A stretch of DNA of 6,132 nucleotides. It comes from Methylacidiphilaceae bacterium UBA1321. Its GTDB lineage: Bacteria; Verrucomicrobiota; Verrucomicrobiia; Methylacidiphilales; UBA1321. Shown piece after piece: positions 1 through 5,915 of the stretch. Every line of letters begins with the position of its first letter. Within the stretch, counting starts at the first letter, position 1. Both the position numbers and the translations under genes were made by a program. The stretch spans positions 1 to 6,132 of the forward strand of contig DBTH01000302.1 in NCBI GenBank assembly GCA_002306945.1, read 5' to 3'. Below the pieces are notes generated by a model. That model had not been told where the DNA came from and searched no databases. It worked only from the letters and a program-made list of their open reading frames with translations.

Positions 1-389
1 CTCCAGCAAATCCCTTCGCGCAGATGGAAGATATAAGTCTTGTTGTCCGCGCCCACCTCCCACGATTTCGCCAGTCCGGGTATCAACTCCTGTGTCATCG
101 GATATTCGCCGACCATGCCGTCGAGAACCATCGAGATCGCACTGCCGGAGGAAGCGTCCTCGGACACGAGCGGATTGAACGTGTTCGGGCCGCCACCGGG
201 ATCGACATTAATGTAAATACCGCCGTACTCTCCGGGCGGTTCCGTGGAAATGTCCACATCCTTCGGCAAAGGCGGAAATTCCCGTTTGGCCCGCTGCTTG
301 GCGGAACAGGAAACGAAGATCGTGAGCGCCATCAATAACCCGAGCAGTCGCGCCACTGTCCTCGTCGATAGATGCGAATAAAACCTCAC
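1..389 (-). CDS. ABC transporter substrate-binding lipoprotein, family 5 (OppA/DppA type), N-terminal part
   Basis: This is the first 129 residues of a minus-strand gene whose 3' end lies beyond the left edge. The N-terminus is a lipoprotein signal: a basic segment (Arg2, Arg10, Arg14), a hydrophobic core LLGLLMALTIFV and a cysteine at residue 28 (FVSC), so the mature protein should be lipid-anchored in the periplasm. The segment GGGPNTFNPL (about residues 65-74), then ELIPGLAKSWEV and NKTYIFHLREGICW (about 101-129), is the characteristic start of bacterial solute-binding protein family 5, which binds oligopeptides, nickel or oligosaccharides for ABC importers. The ligand cannot be told from this part. 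The start is uncertain. GTG at 387-389 gives a normal-length signal peptide but has no clear ribosome site. GTG at 354-356 would also work (cysteine at 17). ATG at 330-332 leaves too short a signal. The gene is divergent from lpxC-fabZ and is probably unrelated to it in function. Confidence 0.85.
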   Translation of the reverse strand, partial: MRFYSHLSTRTVARLLGLLMALTIFVSCSAKQRAKREFPPLPKDVDISTEPPGEYGGIYINVDPGGGPNTFNPLVSEDASSGSAISMVLDGMVGEYPMTQELIPGLAKSWEVGADNKTYIFHLREGICW

Positions 390-426
390 GGGCTGAAAAT
401 ATGGAGGGCTTTATCGATGAATCAAA

Positions 427-455
427 GTCAAAAGCGCAAAATACGGTCATTTGAC
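427..455. repeat. Short inverted repeat GTCAAA-N17-TTTGAC
   Basis: GTCAAA at 427-432 and its exact complement TTTGAC at 450-455 flank a 17-base spacer, with half-site centres 23 bases apart, about two helical turns. It lies 38 bases upstream of the likely start of the binding-protein gene, so it could be an operator for that gene. Six-base arms can also arise by chance. Confidence 0.3.
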
Positions 456-527
456 GCTCTTGCAGTTTACCTCGCTTGCAGAGAACCGGGGGTTTTCCAG
501 GCGGCAAACAGGCTGGAACAAGTCGGT

Positions 528-565
528 GGCGGGTGAAAAAACGCTATTTTTTGTTTCCTACCGCC
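528..565. repeat. Nested AT-rich palindrome upstream of lpxC-fabZ
   Basis: AAAAAA (536-541) and TTTTTT (547-552) pair around a 5-base loop. They are flanked by GGCGGGT (528-534) and ACCGCC (560-565), which pair with one bulged G. The structure lies about 90 bases before the chosen lpxC start. It could be an UP-element-like A/T tract, a leader hairpin or a regulator site; the sequence does not decide between these. Confidence 0.35.
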
Positions 566-640
566 CAAAAGGCTGCTAGCCCTTTAGATTCTCTGTTCGC
601 GTCCGTTCAATGACGGAATCGGGCAGCCAACTGAATAGCC

Positions 641-646
641 AAAGGA
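641..646 (+). promoter_or_regulatory. Ribosome binding site supporting the ATG at 658
   Basis: AAAGGA lies 11 bases before ATG 658, somewhat far but the only purine-rich site here. The alternative in-frame ATG at 610 has none and would add 16 polar residues not expected at the LpxC N-terminus. Confidence 0.5.
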
Positions 647-657
647 ATCGATTCTCC

Positions 658-1974
658 ATGACCGTTTCGAAACAAGCCACCATCCGCGACGCCCAGACCA
701 TCACGGGTTCCACGTTGCACACCGGCACCGACGTCACTCTCACCATCAAGCCCGCCGCTCCCAACACCGGCTACATTTTCAAGCGCCTCGACATCTCCGA
801 CGAACCGACCATCGCCGCCCATATCGACAACGTCAAACAGGTCGAACGCGCCACCACACTCGGCGAAGGTGGCGTGAAAGTCCACACCGTCGAACACCTC
901 CTGTCCGCCCTGCGCGGCCTTGAGATCGACAACGCCCTGATCGAACTCGACGCCAACGAACCACCCATCGGCGACGGTAGCGCCAAGATTTACACCGACG
1001 CCCTCGAAAAAGCGGGTCGCGTCGAACAGGACGTTCCCGTCGTCACCTACCACGTCCGCGAACCGATTCATATCAAGGGCAAGGACGGCGCGTTCATCTC
1101 CGCCTGGCCGAGCGACGATTTCGAGATCAGTTGCACCAACGCCAACCACACCGGCAAGCACACCCAGTATCTCCACTGGAACCTCGACAAGCAGAAGTAC
1201 ACCAACGACATTGCCAACGCCCGCACCTTCGTCTTCTACGAGGAAGTCGAACCCCTCCTCGAAAAAGGACTCATCAAGGGCGGCAGCCTCGAAAACGCCA
1301 TCGTCATCCGCGGCGACGCGATCCTTTCACGCGAACCGTTGCGCCACGAGGATGAATTCGTCCGCCACAAGATCCTCGACGTCATCGGCGATCTCACCCT
1401 CTTCCCGGCCCGTCTCAAGGCCCACATCACCGCCGCCAAGACCGGCCACGCCCTCAACGTCGAGTTGGCCCGCGCCATCTTCAAGCAGTACAAGCACTAC
1501 GTCTCCCAGCAAATGCCGGTCGAGAACGTCCCCGTCGGCGACGGCGGCCTCGACATCAACGAGGTCATGAAGATCCTCCCCCACCGCTATCCATTCCTGC
1601 TGGTGGATCGCATCCTCAAGTTCGAAGGCGTCTCCAAGGCCGTCGGCCAGAAAGCCGTCACCATCAACGAACCGTTCTTCCAGGGTCACTTCCCCGGCCA
1701 CCCGGTCATGCCCGGCGTCCTTCAGGTCGAAGCCATGGCCCAGGTCGCCAGCATTCTCATGCTCAAACAATCCGGCAGCGCAGGCCGTATCGGCTACTTC
1801 ATGAGCGCCGACGCGGTCAAGTTCCGCAAGCCGGTTCTTCCCGGCGACACACTCATCATCCACGTCGAACTGACCAAAGCCCGCGGCAAGATCGGCCGCG
1901 CCTACGGCCAATGCATGGTCAAGAACGAAGTCGTCTCCGAGGGTGAACTCACCTTCGCCCTGCTCGACACCTGA
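658..1974 (+). CDS. lpxC/fabZ: Bifunctional UDP-3-O-acyl-GlcNAc deacetylase / 3-hydroxyacyl-ACP dehydratase (LpxC-FabZ fusion)
   Basis: A 438-residue cytoplasmic fusion enzyme. Residues about 1-285 are LpxC, the zinc deacetylase that commits UDP-3-O-acyl-GlcNAc to lipid A. The catalytic Glu79 and zinc ligand His80 (HTVEHLLSAL), zinc ligands His237 and Asp241 (RHKILDVIGD) and the catalytic His264 (TGHALNVEL) all lie within one residue of the E. coli numbering. Residues about 297-438 are FabZ, which dehydrates (3R)-hydroxyacyl-ACP in fatty acid synthesis. Its start LPHRYPFLLVDRIL and catalytic pair His344 (QGHFPGHP) and Glu358 (LQVEAMAQ) are intact, so both halves should be active. The join is a short linker (about 286-296), with no frameshift. 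An in-frame ATG at 610 would extend the protein by 16 residues, but homology begins after Met658 and the ribosome site favours 658. Such fusions are known in Bacteroidota and also, as I recall, in PVC bacteria. lpxA follows 73 bases downstream, probably in the same transcript. Confidence 0.96.
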   Translation: MTVSKQATIRDAQTITGSTLHTGTDVTLTIKPAAPNTGYIFKRLDISDEPTIAAHIDNVKQVERATTLGEGGVKVHTVEHLLSALRGLEIDNALIELDANEPPIGDGSAKIYTDALEKAGRVEQDVPVVTYHVREPIHIKGKDGAFISAWPSDDFEISCTNANHTGKHTQYLHWNLDKQKYTNDIANARTFVFYEEVEPLLEKGLIKGGSLENAIVIRGDAILSREPLRHEDEFVRHKILDVIGDLTLFPARLKAHITAAKTGHALNVELARAIFKQYKHYVSQQMPVENVPVGDGGLDINEVMKILPHRYPFLLVDRILKFEGVSKAVGQKAVTINEPFFQGHFPGHPVMPGVLQVEAMAQVASILMLKQSGSAGRIGYFMSADAVKFRKPVLPGDTLIIHVELTKARGKIGRAYGQCMVKNEVVSEGELTFALLDT

Positions 1975-2006
1975 TTGCGGAAACAAACCCACGAATTGAA
2001 AACGGA

Positions 2007-2037
2007 TTTTACGAAAGACCTCATCCACTTCGTAAAA
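2007..2037 (+). promoter_or_regulatory. Perfect 9+9 bp inverted repeat ahead of lpxA (possible RBS-masking hairpin)
   Basis: TTTTACGAA (2007-2015) and TTCGTAAAA (2029-2037) are exact complements around a 13-base loop, in the gap between lpxC-fabZ and lpxA. The right arm overlaps the only purine-rich stretch (AAAAAGA, 2034-2040) that could serve as the lpxA ribosome site, and ends 10 bases before the ATG. In RNA the AU-rich stem could hide that site. It has no T-tract on either strand, so it is not an intrinsic terminator. It could also be a DNA operator. Confidence 0.5.
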
Positions 2038-2047
2038 AGATAACGCC

Positions 2048-2824
2048 ATGTCGCACCGCATTCATCCCACAGCCATCGTCGACCCCACCGCCGAAATCGG
2101 CGCCGATGTCGAAATCGGCGCTTACGCATGGGTCGGCCCCCAGGTAAAACTGGGTGACCGCTGCCGCGTCGAACACCACGCCTCGATCACCGGCCCCACC
2201 CGCATCGGCTCCGGCAACCATTTCTTTCCCTTCGCGTCAATCGGTCAGAAAACGCAGGATTTGAAATACAAGGGCGAGCCGACCTATCTCGAAATCGGCA
2301 ACGACAACGTCTTCCGGGAATTCGTCACCGCCAACCGTGGCACCGCCCCCGAAGCCGTCACCCGGATCGGATCGAATAACCTTTTCCTTACCTACTCCCA
2401 CGTCGCGCACGATTGCACCGTAGGCAGCCACACGATCTTTTCCAATAACGCCACCCTCGCCGGACACGTCGAAGTGGGCGATTACGCGATCATCAGCGGA
2501 CTGTCCGCCGTGCACCAATTCTGTCGCATCGGCGCTCACTCCATGATCGGCGGCTGCACCAAGATTGTGCAGGACGCCCCGCCCTTCTTCATCGCGGATG
2601 GCAACCCCGCCGAAGTGCGCGGAGTCAACGCCGTCGGCCTCCAACGCCGCGGATTCACCGACGACGACATCAAGTCGTTGCGCCTGGCCTATCGCATCCT
2701 CTACGACAAGACGCTCAATACCACGCAAGCCGTGGAAAAAATCGAAAAAGATTTCGCCAGCCAACCCCGCGTCGCCGAATTGATCGCCTTTGTCCGTTCC
2801 AGCCAGCGCGGGATTATTAGATAA
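2048..2824 (+). CDS. lpxA: Acyl-[ACP]-UDP-N-acetylglucosamine O-acyltransferase
   Basis: LpxA transfers a (3R)-hydroxyacyl chain from ACP to the 3-OH of UDP-GlcNAc, the first step of lipid A synthesis in the cytoplasm. The 258 residues match the usual length (262 in E. coli). Hexapeptide repeats of the left-handed beta-helix (such as AEIGADVEIGAYAWVG at about 15-30 and TRIGSGNHFF at about 51-60) fill residues about 8-190, followed by the alpha-helical C-terminal domain that forms the trimer. The catalytic base is His121 (VAHDCTVG, E. coli His125). His140 and His156 (AVHQFC) match E. coli His144 and His160. Gly169 (MIGGC) occupies the 'hydrocarbon ruler' position of E. coli Gly173, which favours a long chain near C14 rather than C10. 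The gene follows lpxC-fabZ in the same direction. Its ribosome site is weak and overlaps an inverted repeat. No lpxB or lpxD is present in the window. Confidence 0.97.
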   Translation: MSHRIHPTAIVDPTAEIGADVEIGAYAWVGPQVKLGDRCRVEHHASITGPTRIGSGNHFFPFASIGQKTQDLKYKGEPTYLEIGNDNVFREFVTANRGTAPEAVTRIGSNNLFLTYSHVAHDCTVGSHTIFSNNATLAGHVEVGDYAIISGLSAVHQFCRIGAHSMIGGCTKIVQDAPPFFIADGNPAEVRGVNAVGLQRRGFTDDDIKSLRLAYRILYDKTLNTTQAVEKIEKDFASQPRVAELIAFVRSSQRGIIR

Positions 2825-2921
2825 AAGTCAAAATTCAAAAGTAAAACGTCCTCGGGTAGCGTGGTTTTTTGGGTCTATAGCGTTTTAAGTAATTCTATAG
2901 CCGCTAGAACTCGACTGAGCA

Positions 2922-3044
2922 TTGACACACCCCGGCACTTCGTGTCCGCCCCTCTTCATAGAGGGGACACTCGCTGTCGAAACTTACAGATGCATGCGTC
3001 CCCTCTATCAAGAGGGGTGGCGCGTGAGCGCCGGGGTGTGTCAA
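2922..3044. repeat. Compound palindromic REP/MITE-like element, 47-bp inverted arms
   Basis: The arms at 2922-2968 and 2998-3044 are inverted copies matching at 38 of 47 positions, separated by a 29-base spacer. The outer 15 bases (TTGACACACCCCGGC) match exactly. Each arm also contains its own hairpins: CCCCTCT/AGAGGGG with a 4-base loop (2949-2966 and 3000-3017), plus a hairpin in the diverged part, CAC/GTG (2936-2944) in one arm and GGCGC/GCGCC (3019-3032) in the other. The base changes keep local pairing in both arms, as expected for a structure selected at DNA or RNA level. There is no room for a transposase. This resembles non-autonomous palindromic repeats spread through intergenic DNA of environmental genomes; whether it occurs elsewhere in this genome cannot be seen here. 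Confidence 0.75.
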
Positions 3045-3139
3045 GCTTCACGGGAGCTCTCATTTACCGTCGTCTCCACGTCGCCTCTGAGCTTATAAAA
3101 ATGGCTACAAAACATTGGACTTGGCTTCCGTGATCCGGC

Positions 3140-3159
3140 ATCCCGTCTCCGCATGGGAT
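3140..3159. repeat. Small hairpin ATCCC/GGGAT
   Basis: ATCCC (3140-3144) and GGGAT (3155-3159) pair around a 10-base loop. Together with the next hairpin it forms a tandem pair past the kinase stop, possibly part of transcript 3'-end processing. Confidence 0.3.
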
Positions 3160-3161
3160 AT

Positions 3162-3175
3162 GGGCCGTTTGGCCC
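3162..3175 (-). terminator. Possible terminator-like hairpin after the kinase gene
   Basis: GGGCC (3162-3166) and GGCCC (3171-3175) form a 5-bp stem with a 4-base loop, three bases beyond the kinase stop codon. No T-run follows on either strand, so intrinsic termination is doubtful. The position between convergent genes is what suggests it. Confidence 0.3.
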
Positions 3176-3178
3176 TTA

Positions 3179-4492
3179 TCAGCGCGGCTTGGGAACCAGC
3201 GTACCGAGACCACGCATTGTCGCGTCGGTGATCGGATGAAAACGCCAAGCCCCGGCCCAATCGCGGGTCATAATGCGATCCAGATGATCCGCACCGCCGG
3301 AAATCACCGCGTTGCGCAACGGCTTCGTTCCGGTCGCCTTGAGCAATTCGAGTCGTTCCGCACTGGCCGCAATGAGAGCTTCCAGAATCGCCGACAACAT
3401 CTGCGAACGGGTCGTCGCCAGCGTCAGGCCGCTGAAACCGCCCTGTCGCTGAATAATGCTCGTGCGTTCACCCGCCATGTAAGGATCAAATTTGACCCCG
3501 CCGGAAGCTTCCGGCCCAATCTTGGCCAGCCGCACCATCTCGGAGCGAAATTGTTCGACCGTCCATTCGACAAAGAATTGCTCGCGCGCCCAATAAATAG
3601 CCGAAGCGACCGCCGCCAACGTACTGACGTGGAGCCAGCGATTGCCGATACCCAACGCCCGCGTCAGCAAACGCTCGTGCGGACGCGGCTTGTCGGTGAC
3701 CATCGCCAGAACGTCCGTCGAGCCGCAAACATTGAAAAGCTGCCCCACCTTCGTTCCCGCCATCAACATTCCCGCGCTGCCGTCCATGATACCGGTCAAC
3801 ATCGGCGTGCCTTCGCGCAATCCAAACGCCCGAGCGGCTTCGGCATGAATCGTTCCGGCAATCACATCGCCATCGAGAACCTCCGGCAGCAGTGATTTCT
3901 TCGCCCCGATGACGGAGCACATCTCATCGCTCCAACCGTCGAGCTTGAGCGTGCGGTACAGGCCGGTAAACGACGCGTTCGAAGGATCAATCACGCGTGC
4001 GCCGGTCAACTGCCGGTGCAGGAAAGTATTCAAGTGGCCGACCAGATCGGCCTTGCGCAGACGTTGCGGTTCGTTCTTCAAATACCACGCCCATGTGGTC
4101 GAACTGATTCCACCGGGAAACGGACGACAGCCGACGATATTCAAATGCCGTTTCTTGCCGACGCGCTTTTCAATAGCGAGCGCCACGTCAACGCTGCGGC
4201 GATCCTGGTGCGTCACCAGCGGCGTCAAAGCCTTGCCCCTGGCATCCATCGCCACCCAGGCCGGACACATCACCGCCAGCGCAATCGCGTCCACCTGCTT
4301 CGCCTTGCCGCCCAAACCGGCAATCGCCTTCCTGAGCGCCGCGAGCAAATCCTCCGGCTTCACATCGACCTTCGCCCCCTGGCATTGCGAACGGAAAAAG
4401 GCGCGTGGGGCTTCGGCGACAACCTTGTCGCCCTGCAAAATTCCCGCGATGACCGACGATGAACCAATATCCAAACCGAGAAGCGTGCTCAT
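3179..4492 (-). CDS. FGGY-family carbohydrate kinase (xylulokinase/gluconokinase-like)
   Basis: A cytoplasmic sugar kinase of 437 residues, using ATP to phosphorylate a sugar, polyol or aldonate; the substrate is not decidable from sequence alone. The N-terminal FGGY domain begins with the phosphate-binding segment LLGLDIGSSS (4-13). It continues with THQDRRS (94-100, the place of the WxDxR substrate motif), the xylulokinase-like PFPGGISSTTWAW (124-136) and DPSNASFTGLYRT (169-181). Asp237 in GIMDGSAG fits the catalytic base. The C-terminal domain shows NVCGSTDVL (254-262, usually ...GTS), AGERTSI (340-346), FSGLTLATTRSQ (353-364) and the adenine-site SGGAD (398-402). It is shorter than typical xylulokinases (about 490-500 residues), mainly through reduced spacer segments, but no key block is lost. 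The start has AAGGA 12 bases upstream, a rather long spacing. It is the last gene of the operon, 85 bases after the LarA-like gene. Beside the mannonate-type SDR, gluconate is a plausible substrate, as an inference only. Confidence 0.88.
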   Translation of the reverse strand: MSTLLGLDIGSSSVIAGILQGDKVVAEAPRAFFRSQCQGAKVDVKPEDLLAALRKAIAGLGGKAKQVDAIALAVMCPAWVAMDARGKALTPLVTHQDRRSVDVALAIEKRVGKKRHLNIVGCRPFPGGISSTTWAWYLKNEPQRLRKADLVGHLNTFLHRQLTGARVIDPSNASFTGLYRTLKLDGWSDEMCSVIGAKKSLLPEVLDGDVIAGTIHAEAARAFGLREGTPMLTGIMDGSAGMLMAGTKVGQLFNVCGSTDVLAMVTDKPRPHERLLTRALGIGNRWLHVSTLAAVASAIYWAREQFFVEWTVEQFRSEMVRLAKIGPEASGGVKFDPYMAGERTSIIQRQGGFSGLTLATTRSQMLSAILEALIAASAERLELLKATGTKPLRNAVISGGADHLDRIMTRDWAGAWRFHPITDATMRGLGTLVPKPR

Positions 4493-4577
4493 GGTGCTAT
4501 GAATTCCTTGAATAACGTATTAAGTTCTAAATTCCACCTTCCGGCTTTCCTGAGTTCCTGATAAAATTCCCTGCCTT
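4493..4577 (-). other. Intercistronic spacer with repeated GGAATT words
   Basis: The 85-base AT-rich spacer between the LarA-like gene and the kinase gene contains, on the minus strand, four copies of GGAATT or near context, one of them (AAGGAATTC) next to the kinase ribosome site. There is no clear hairpin or terminator, so co-transcription is likely. Confidence 0.35.
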
Positions 4578-5861
4578 TTAATTCCGTCCACGCGCCCATT
4601 CGGCCGGTTCGCGCAACTGGTAAAGCATCTCGCCCGCGTGCGGCACGAGCAGAACGCCCTCATTCTCGCGATTGGCAAAGTCCTCGACACGGATCGTCGC
4701 CGGGTCACGATAGCCGAGATTAATCTCCTCGCAAACTTCCTTCGGAATGCCTGTGGCGAGCGTCACCCTGGCACGGCATTTTTCCACGCCGTTCTCGAAT
4801 TTTCCGATACCGCGCACGTGCGTCGAATGGGCAAGAATGCCCCACGGCTCGTCCTTGAACTTGTCCCATTGCTTGAGGAAATAATCGCGGCAGTGATAGC
4901 CGATCTTGCGGATCAATTTGCCGTGCACGACCGAAATTTCGTGAATATGCGGCGCGTAAATAATGAGTTCGCCGTCATCGGCCAACACCGGCTCCAGCTT
5001 GTACATGCACTTGCCGCCGACCCAAAGTTCGTCGTACATCAACGGTGCGCACGACAGGATCAACTTGTACGGATGCTCCTTGTACGTGATGTGCATCTGG
5101 CGCGAATGTTCCGAGGCCCGATCCCACGCCTCTTCGGGCGTTCCGGCAAAGATGCCGCCGAATTCCTCTCCCTTGACGACCAGACAGAAGCAGAGCTTGG
5201 AGACCGAAACCATCGCTCCGGCGCGATCCACCACCTTGCGTACCGGAGTCCACTTGTTGCCGATAATCATCGGATTGGTAATCACCGCTCCGAGCCAATG
5301 GAAGAAATTCAGGATTTCCGCCCCGGCCACTCCGGGGAAGAGATACTTGTTGCCGCCCGAAAAACCGACTACTTCGTGCGGAAAAACCGGCCCGACGATA
5401 ATGACCTGATCGTATTCGAAAAGAAGACGATTCACATTGACGCGCACATCCATCGAGAACAGACCGTCGGACAACTTCGCAATCTCCGCCGCCGGAATAA
5501 CGCCGAGATCCTTGAGCGCCGCCGGATGATCCCATTCGTGGTTGAAAAATTTGACGCGCTTGTAGGTGCTGTTGCGTTCCTCAAGGGTGATTTCCAGCCG
5601 GTGACAAATCGCCTCCTCCGTCATCGGGGGATGCGTTCCGAGCGCAACAATGACATCGAGCGCCAACGTGACCGGGGCGAGCCGGTCGTGAAGCTTCTTG
5701 AACACCAGACCGACCGGAGCCGTCCGAGTGGAATCGGGAACAATCAGGAGAATCTTTTTGCCCTGATACTTGTCGACCGGACACGCCTGCGCAATGACCT
5801 TTTCCACCGCCGCCGTGTCGAGTGAAGTTCCGGCTGCCGCCGTTTCGGAGTAAACTGCCAT
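4578..5861 (-). CDS. LarA-family nickel-pincer racemase/epimerase (lactate racemase-like, DUF2088)
   Basis: A 427-residue cytoplasmic enzyme of the LarA superfamily, which inverts the carbon bearing the OH of 2-hydroxyacids using a nickel-pincer nucleotide cofactor. Known members act on lactate, malate or gluconate. The cofactor site is complete: the lysine that binds the pincer is Lys172 (GFSGGNK), preceded by His162 (FPHEVVGFSGG) and followed by His188 (NFFHWLGA). The spacings of 10 and 16 residues equal those of His174, Lys184 and His200 in Lactiplantibacillus LarA. His77 (VALGTHPP) fits LarA His108, and Arg46 (PDSTRTAP) fits LarA Arg75. The N-terminal domain spans about 1-265 and the C-terminal domain about 266-427. 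GTHPP where many relatives have GTHRP, and the sugar-type neighbours, speak against plain lactate racemase, so I give no larA symbol. No larB, larC or larE maturation genes are in the window. The gene lies 54 bases after the SDR gene and has a good ribosome site. Confidence 0.9.
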   Translation of the reverse strand: MAVYSETAAAGTSLDTAAVEKVIAQACPVDKYQGKKILLIVPDSTRTAPVGLVFKKLHDRLAPVTLALDVIVALGTHPPMTEEAICHRLEITLEERNSTYKRVKFFNHEWDHPAALKDLGVIPAAEIAKLSDGLFSMDVRVNVNRLLFEYDQVIIVGPVFPHEVVGFSGGNKYLFPGVAGAEILNFFHWLGAVITNPMIIGNKWTPVRKVVDRAGAMVSVSKLCFCLVVKGEEFGGIFAGTPEEAWDRASEHSRQMHITYKEHPYKLILSCAPLMYDELWVGGKCMYKLEPVLADDGELIIYAPHIHEISVVHGKLIRKIGYHCRDYFLKQWDKFKDEPWGILAHSTHVRGIGKFENGVEKCRARVTLATGIPKEVCEEINLGYRDPATIRVEDFANRENEGVLLVPHAGEMLYQLREPAEWARGRN

Positions 5862-5869
5862 GGATTTAA

Positions 5870-5873
5870 CCTC
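5870..5873 (-). promoter_or_regulatory. Ribosome binding site of the LarA-like gene
   Basis: GAGG on the minus strand (within CCGAGGTTAAATCC) stands 8 bases before the ATG at 5859-5861. It is the best ribosome site in the window and fixes this start. Confidence 0.7.
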
Positions 5874-5915
5874 GGTGAATGTTTCTCGCGTGTAAGCCTG
5901 GAATTTACCCGGTTA

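Larger units (their letters stand above)
390..657. other. Divergent intergenic region between the binding-protein gene and lpxC-fabZ
   Basis: About 270 bases carry no convincing gene and must hold the promoters for both divergent genes. It is more AT-rich than the flanking genes. I see a GTCAAA/TTTGAC inverted repeat (427-432 and 450-455, 17-base spacer) and an A6/T6 nested palindrome (528-565). TTGAC words occur on both strands, but none has a good -10 hexamer at 16-18 bases, so I do not call a promoter. Confidence 0.5.
2825..3178. other. Convergent intergenic region with palindromic element
   Basis: About 350 bases lie between the ends of lpxA and the kinase gene. The first part (2825-2921) is AT-rich and carries two copies of TCTATAGC (2874-2881 and 2894-2901), 20 bases apart. 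Then come a 123-bp compound palindrome (2922-3044), about 95 bases without recognisable features, and two hairpins (3140-3175) just beyond the kinase stop. A 90-codon reading frame crosses the palindrome (2861-3133, plus strand), but it is a by-product of the repeat and I do not count it as a gene. Confidence 0.6.

Noticed and set aside
426..479. TTGAC words on both strands as -35 promoter boxes
   Set aside because: No acceptable -10 hexamer at 16-18 bases in either direction.
610..657. Upstream in-frame ATG giving a 16-residue longer LpxC-FabZ
   Set aside because: No ribosome site before it, polar extension without family support, and LpxC homology starts just after Met658.
1327..2061. A 244-codon open frame on the minus strand, opposite the FabZ half of lpxC-fabZ
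   Set aside because: Low-complexity Asp/Gly/Val-rich translation typical of antisense shadow; the opposite strand carries intact catalytic motifs.
2922..3044. CRISPR or intrinsic terminator reading of the repeated GC-rich hairpins
   Set aside because: There are only two inverted, not direct, copies with no regular spacers, and no T-run follows the hairpins.
2861..3133. A 90-codon open frame on the plus strand after lpxA
   Set aside because: It runs straight through both arms of the compound palindrome, has no ribosome site, and its sequence is dictated by the repeat.
3103..3133. Ten-codon frame MATKHWTWLP with two Trp codons, resembling a leader peptide
   Set aside because: No ribosome site, no downstream plus-strand gene to control, and it lies between convergent genes.
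3236..3895. A 219-codon open frame on the plus strand, opposite the kinase gene
   Set aside because: Arg/His/Gln-rich shadow of the FGGY kinase, with no motif of its own.
4638..5825. A 395-codon open frame on the plus strand, opposite the LarA-like gene
   Set aside because: It mirrors a gene with clear family motifs; the Arg/His/Asn-rich translation has no recognisable domain, and GC-biased wobble positions commonly open such frames.
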